Assembly (NCBI GenBank): GCA_024655825.1
Contig: JANLFJ010000012.1
Location: 1-64,000, forward strand
Reading direction: 5' to 3'
From: Peptococcaceae bacterium
GTDB taxonomy: Bacteria > Bacillota > Peptococcia > DRI-13 > PHAD01
Length of the DNA: 64,000 nucleotides
Part shown: positions 61,580 through 64,000 of the stretch, one piece after another
Position numbering within the stretch: the first letter of the stretch is position 1
Layout of the letters: the number at the start of each line of letters is the position of its first letter
Position numbers and translations under genes: made by a program
Notes under the pieces: generated by a model
What the model saw: only the letters and a program-made list of their open reading frames with translations
The model's database searches: none
Told to the model about the DNA's origin: nothing

Positions 61580-61596
61580 TTGGCATAGAAATTGCT
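61580..61596 (+). promoter_or_regulatory. Sigma-54 (-24/-12) promoter
   Basis: TTGGCATAGAAATTGCT matches the sigma-54 consensus with the invariant GG and GC ten bases apart. It lies about 225 bp before the symporter gene and downstream of the three activator sites. The transcript leader (about 61608-61819) contains two GGAGG sites with no convincing ORF. Confidence 0.85.
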
Positions 61597-61819
61597 TCTA
61601 TCAAATAACCTGAAACATTATATAATCGCAGTTTGATTATTAAGGAGGTGATAGCGTTTATAAATCCGAGAAAAATCTTTGCATGGGGAGGCGATTAACT
61701 GAGTTCCGGTAAAAAGAATGTCTGAAAATATTAATAATTACCTCGCGGATCCTAGTCTATCTTTAAATCAGACTTGTTCTTTCGTATGACGTTAGATATG
61801 AAGGGGAGGGAATATCCAT

Positions 61820-63280
61820 ATGGGAGTTTTAATCGCTGTTATTGTATATACTGTGGGAATATCGCTTATCACTACTTATTTAGTAAAAAGAAATGAAAAG
61901 GCCGGTAAAGACAATTTTATGCTGGCAAGCCATAGTTTGCCGTGGTACGTGGTAGGGGTAACCATGGGATTGACCGTCCTCGGGGCGGTACACGTGTTTG
62001 GACTGCTGGAGATGGGCTTCATCATGGGCGCCGGGGCAATATGGTTTTCCCTGGCCGTTGCCTTCAGCATTGTCCTCGCCGGATTCTTTACAGGCCCGTG
62101 GGTACGCAAGCTGAAGTTTGCCACGATGCCTGAGTTTTTTGCTGCGATATTTGGCGAAAAGATTAGGTTGCTTGCCGTGTGTGGTACCGTAGGCGTGGTT
62201 TGGGGATATTTAACCTTAGAAACACAAGGTTTAGGAATTCTTTTTTCGTTGTTTACCGGGTGGGATATCAAGCCTGCTATTATTCTGGGTGCGGTACTTG
62301 GACTTCTGTACGTTTATCTGGCAGGTATGAAACAAATCGGCTGGCTTAACCTGGTAAATACGGTAGTCATATATAGTGGCTTAATCGTGGGGATTGTCTT
62401 CTTTTCCGCAAAATTACCTGGTGGAAACTGGGAACAAGTAAACAATTTTTACTTGCAAAAATCCCAGGCATGGATGCTGAACATATTGTCAACTCCGGAA
62501 ATTCTCTACGGTTTTGCCTTGAGTTTGCTGGTAGCAACAGCTTTTGCCAATGCTGTCAGCCAGACTCTTTTACAATCTGCAATATCTGCAGATGATGAGG
62601 CAAGCATCAGAAAATCCACCTGGGTTGCTGTGCCGGTTAATGGTCTGTTTGGTGTTTTCACCGTTGCTATGGGTATTGCGGCAGCAAGCGTACCGGAATA
62701 TGCCAAATTAGGGCCGAAAATGGCTGGCCCCACTATGATCGTCAATTACCTTCCGCCGTGGTTGGTGGCCTGGTTGTTGGCCGGCTTTTTAGCGGCTGTT
62801 TTATCTACTTTTGCTATGCACTCCATGTCAACGGCAACATTGTTTGTCAAAGATATCTATGTCAACCGCTACAAGCCAAATGCCACAGAAGAAGAGCAGA
62901 CCAGGCTTTGCCGCATCCTGATTTTGCTTTTGGCTGCTTCGGCTACCGCGGTAGGCACGTTCCTTCCCACTATTGTGGCCGCTGTATCTTGGCTGAATTC
63001 GTTCTTGGCTCCTTTATTCTTTGTCCTGGTGGCAGGACTGTTCTGGAAAAGGTCGGAGGCAGCGGGTACAATAACTATTTTGGTTGCATGGATAGTAAAC
63101 ATTTTATGGTCATTCACTTCATTGCCAAAACTTTTAAATATGCCTCAGGACATAAATGGCTATATAACGGTTTCGATAACCTTGGTATTGGGCATTGTCT
63201 TGTTTGCCGCTATGGACGGAAAGCCCGGGCTTTTCAAAGAACGCAAGGAAAATTTGGTTTCTGTATCCAGTGCTGAATAA
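61820..63280 (+). CDS. Sodium:solute symporter (SSS family)
   Basis: A 486-residue symporter with 12-13 hydrophobic segments. The N-terminal VGISLITTYLVKRNEKAGKDNFMLASHSLPWYVVG, GLTVLGAVHVFGLLEMGF and the later LLAGFLAAVLSTFAMHSMSTATLFVKDIY fit the SSS fold, with Na+-site Ser/Thr in the latter. The ATG at 61820 has AGGGGAGGGAA upstream. Its control by sigma-54 suggests a particular carbon or nitrogen source; the substrate cannot be read from sequence. Two tiny membrane genes and a MoaF-like gene follow. Confidence 0.9.
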   Translation: MGVLIAVIVYTVGISLITTYLVKRNEKAGKDNFMLASHSLPWYVVGVTMGLTVLGAVHVFGLLEMGFIMGAGAIWFSLAVAFSIVLAGFFTGPWVRKLKFATMPEFFAAIFGEKIRLLAVCGTVGVVWGYLTLETQGLGILFSLFTGWDIKPAIILGAVLGLLYVYLAGMKQIGWLNLVNTVVIYSGLIVGIVFFSAKLPGGNWEQVNNFYLQKSQAWMLNILSTPEILYGFALSLLVATAFANAVSQTLLQSAISADDEASIRKSTWVAVPVNGLFGVFTVAMGIAAASVPEYAKLGPKMAGPTMIVNYLPPWLVAWLLAGFLAAVLSTFAMHSMSTATLFVKDIYVNRYKPNATEEEQTRLCRILILLLAASATAVGTFLPTIVAAVSWLNSFLAPLFFVLVAGLFWKRSEAAGTITILVAWIVNILWSFTSLPKLLNMPQDINGYITVSITLVLGIVLFAAMDGKPGLFKERKENLVSVSSAE

Positions 63281-63357
63281 TTAAAAGAAAAGTGCTTTGG
63301 GCCGCGCATTACTCCACGCCACTACTGAATTAATTTTGTTTGGAGAGGTGATTATCG

Positions 63358-63465
63358 ATGTTTTGGCCGTTTTTTCTAAAAGTGTTGATAATTTTGTTGA
63401 TTGAAGTAGTAATTGGTCAGATGCTTTACTCATTACTGTTTAGAGGGAAGGAGAGCAAGAGCTAA
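63358..63465 (+). CDS. Tiny membrane protein 1, candidate symporter accessory subunit
   Basis: A 35-residue protein with one membrane helix (FLKVLIILLIEVVIGQMLYSLLF) and a short basic tail (RGKESKS). The ATG at 63358 is preceded by GGAGAGGTGA. Its stop overlaps the next start (TAATG). Small accessory proteins encoded beside SSS symporters are known, but I cannot assign this one to a named family. Confidence 0.75.
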   Translation: MFWPFFLKVLIILLIEVVIGQMLYSLLFRGKESKS

Positions 63466-63593
63466 TGGAAGACGTGATCGTAACCAAATATTGGATGATG
63501 GGTGTCATTGTTGTAATGTTGATTTATGCAATTTCGTATTTTGTCTTCTCGAACAAGGGTTCTGATAAATCAACGGACAAACCCGTACGATAG
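63465..63593 (+). CDS. Tiny membrane protein 2, candidate symporter accessory subunit
   Basis: A 42-residue protein with one membrane helix (WMMGVIVVMLIYAISYFVF) and a polar tail. The ATG at 63465 overlaps the preceding stop by one base and has AAGGAGAG about nine bases upstream, which strongly supports both genes being real and translated together. Confidence 0.75.
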   Translation: MEDVIVTKYWMMGVIVVMLIYAISYFVFSNKGSDKSTDKPVR

Positions 63594-63744
63594 GCGCTTA
63601 AATCTATTCAACTAATCTTCTGTAAACTGGGCGGGGGAAAATATACAAATATTATGTCAAGAAATTGCGTTGTTATATTGATCCCCCGTTCACTCCCTTG
63701 CTTTAAGCAAAGTATGGTAATTTGAATGGGAGGAGAAGGATGTT

Positions 63745-64000
63745 ATGAGTGGCGTATTGGCTGAAGGCGCTGAGAAAGGCTGGAAGAACTACGATGATTT
63801 TGCAGCCGGGCAAGAGACAAACCGCTTGCCAAATACCGACCATTGGGTAGGAAAAGAACTGAGTATTAAACTGGAAAACCATAAAACACTGAAACTGTCT
63901 TTTGAAAGAGAAAAGGTAAAATGGGATTACAACGGCGAAACAGGTAAAGATACTTATGAAGAAGTTTGCACTTCTCCCAATCATTACTTTATAGACATTC
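63745..64000 (+). CDS. MoaF-like protein, cut by the window end
   Basis: The first 85 residues only. The segment ETNRLPNTDHWVGKELSIKL, followed by LKLSFEREKVKW, resembles the N-terminal domain of MoaF, a lipocalin-like protein first noted near molybdenum cofactor genes. The ATG at 63745 has GGGAGGAGAAGGA upstream. The frame stays open to base 64000. With so little sequence the family call is tentative. Confidence 0.6.
   Translation, partial: MSGVLAEGAEKGWKNYDDFAAGQETNRLPNTDHWVGKELSIKLENHKTLKLSFEREKVKWDYNGETGKDTYEEVCTSPNHYFIDI

Noticed and set aside
1-64000. CRISPR arrays, tRNA or rRNA genes
   Set aside because: No regularly spaced repeats and no tRNA or rRNA signature segments were found on reading either strand.

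Overview
The window reads as chromosome of an anaerobic, low-to-mid GC Gram-positive bacterium, most like the Clostridia/Peptococcaceae (Desulfotomaculum–Pelotomaculum type). Reasons: strong GGAGG ribosome sites with frequent TTG/GTG starts, a copper-amine-oxidase-type surface domain, lipoproteins instead of outer-membrane parts, a selenium-metabolism cluster, clostridial-type riboswitches, a sigma-54 regulator with GAF/PAS-like input, and Fe-S/radical-SAM proteins. No rRNA, tRNA or CRISPR array was seen. The species cannot be fixed from the sequence alone.

Layout. (1) 0.1-1.3 kb: glycerate kinase. (2) 1.3-6.4 kb: a selenium neighbourhood with a thioredoxin-fold protein whose first active-site Cys codon is an in-frame TGA (probable selenocysteine, UAKC), a 2[4Fe-4S] ferredoxin, a broken TauE/SafE gene, a LysR regulator, a cysteine-desulfurase-like enzyme, a YedE-type transporter, a TusA/YedF-like protein and a DUF3343 Se/S-carrier-like protein. 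(3) 6.4-15.6 kb: a HAD phosphatase, an MFS transporter, then a fluoride/magnesium stress block. In that block a fluoride riboswitch with a terminator precedes a dynamin-like GTPase, a second fluoride aptamer precedes a cation/proton antiporter, an IS110 element intervenes, UspA and a DUF6062 protein follow, and an M-box Mg2+ riboswitch plus a short upstream ORF precede CorA. (4) 15.6-19.0 kb: nadA-nadB-nadC behind a promoter with tandem repeats. (5) 19.0-25.2 kb: a MacAB-like efflux pump divergent from an OmpR-type two-component pair. (6) 25.2-30.8 kb: a HisD-like dehydrogenase with a ribose-type ABC transporter. (7) 30.8-33.3 kb: debris and a second IS110 element. (8) 33.3-34.2 kb: a radical SAM protein.

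(9) 34.2-56.7 kb is the most remarkable part: a cobalamin riboswitch followed by about 14 closely packed same-strand genes. They encode a surface Ig/stalk-domain protein, a BtuF-C-D-type importer, a ChlI-ChlD fusion, an ABC-2 exporter pair, a full-length CobN-type chelatase subunit, an ECF transporter (S subunit fused to a large ectodomain, EcfT, fused double EcfA), a PQQ-propeller lipoprotein, a SPASM radical-SAM protein, a second ChlI and a CobN C-terminal fragment next to a lipoprotein signal peptide. The inferred theme is uptake, and metal insertion or removal, of a tetrapyrrole or its metal under B12 control. The substrate is unknown.

(10) 56.8-64.0 kb: a metallo-beta-lactamase-fold protein, a BrnQ transporter, and a sigma-54 module. 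The module has an activator, three TGTAAA-N5-TTTACA sites, a clear -24/-12 promoter, a sodium:solute symporter, two tiny membrane proteins and a MoaF-like gene cut by the window end.
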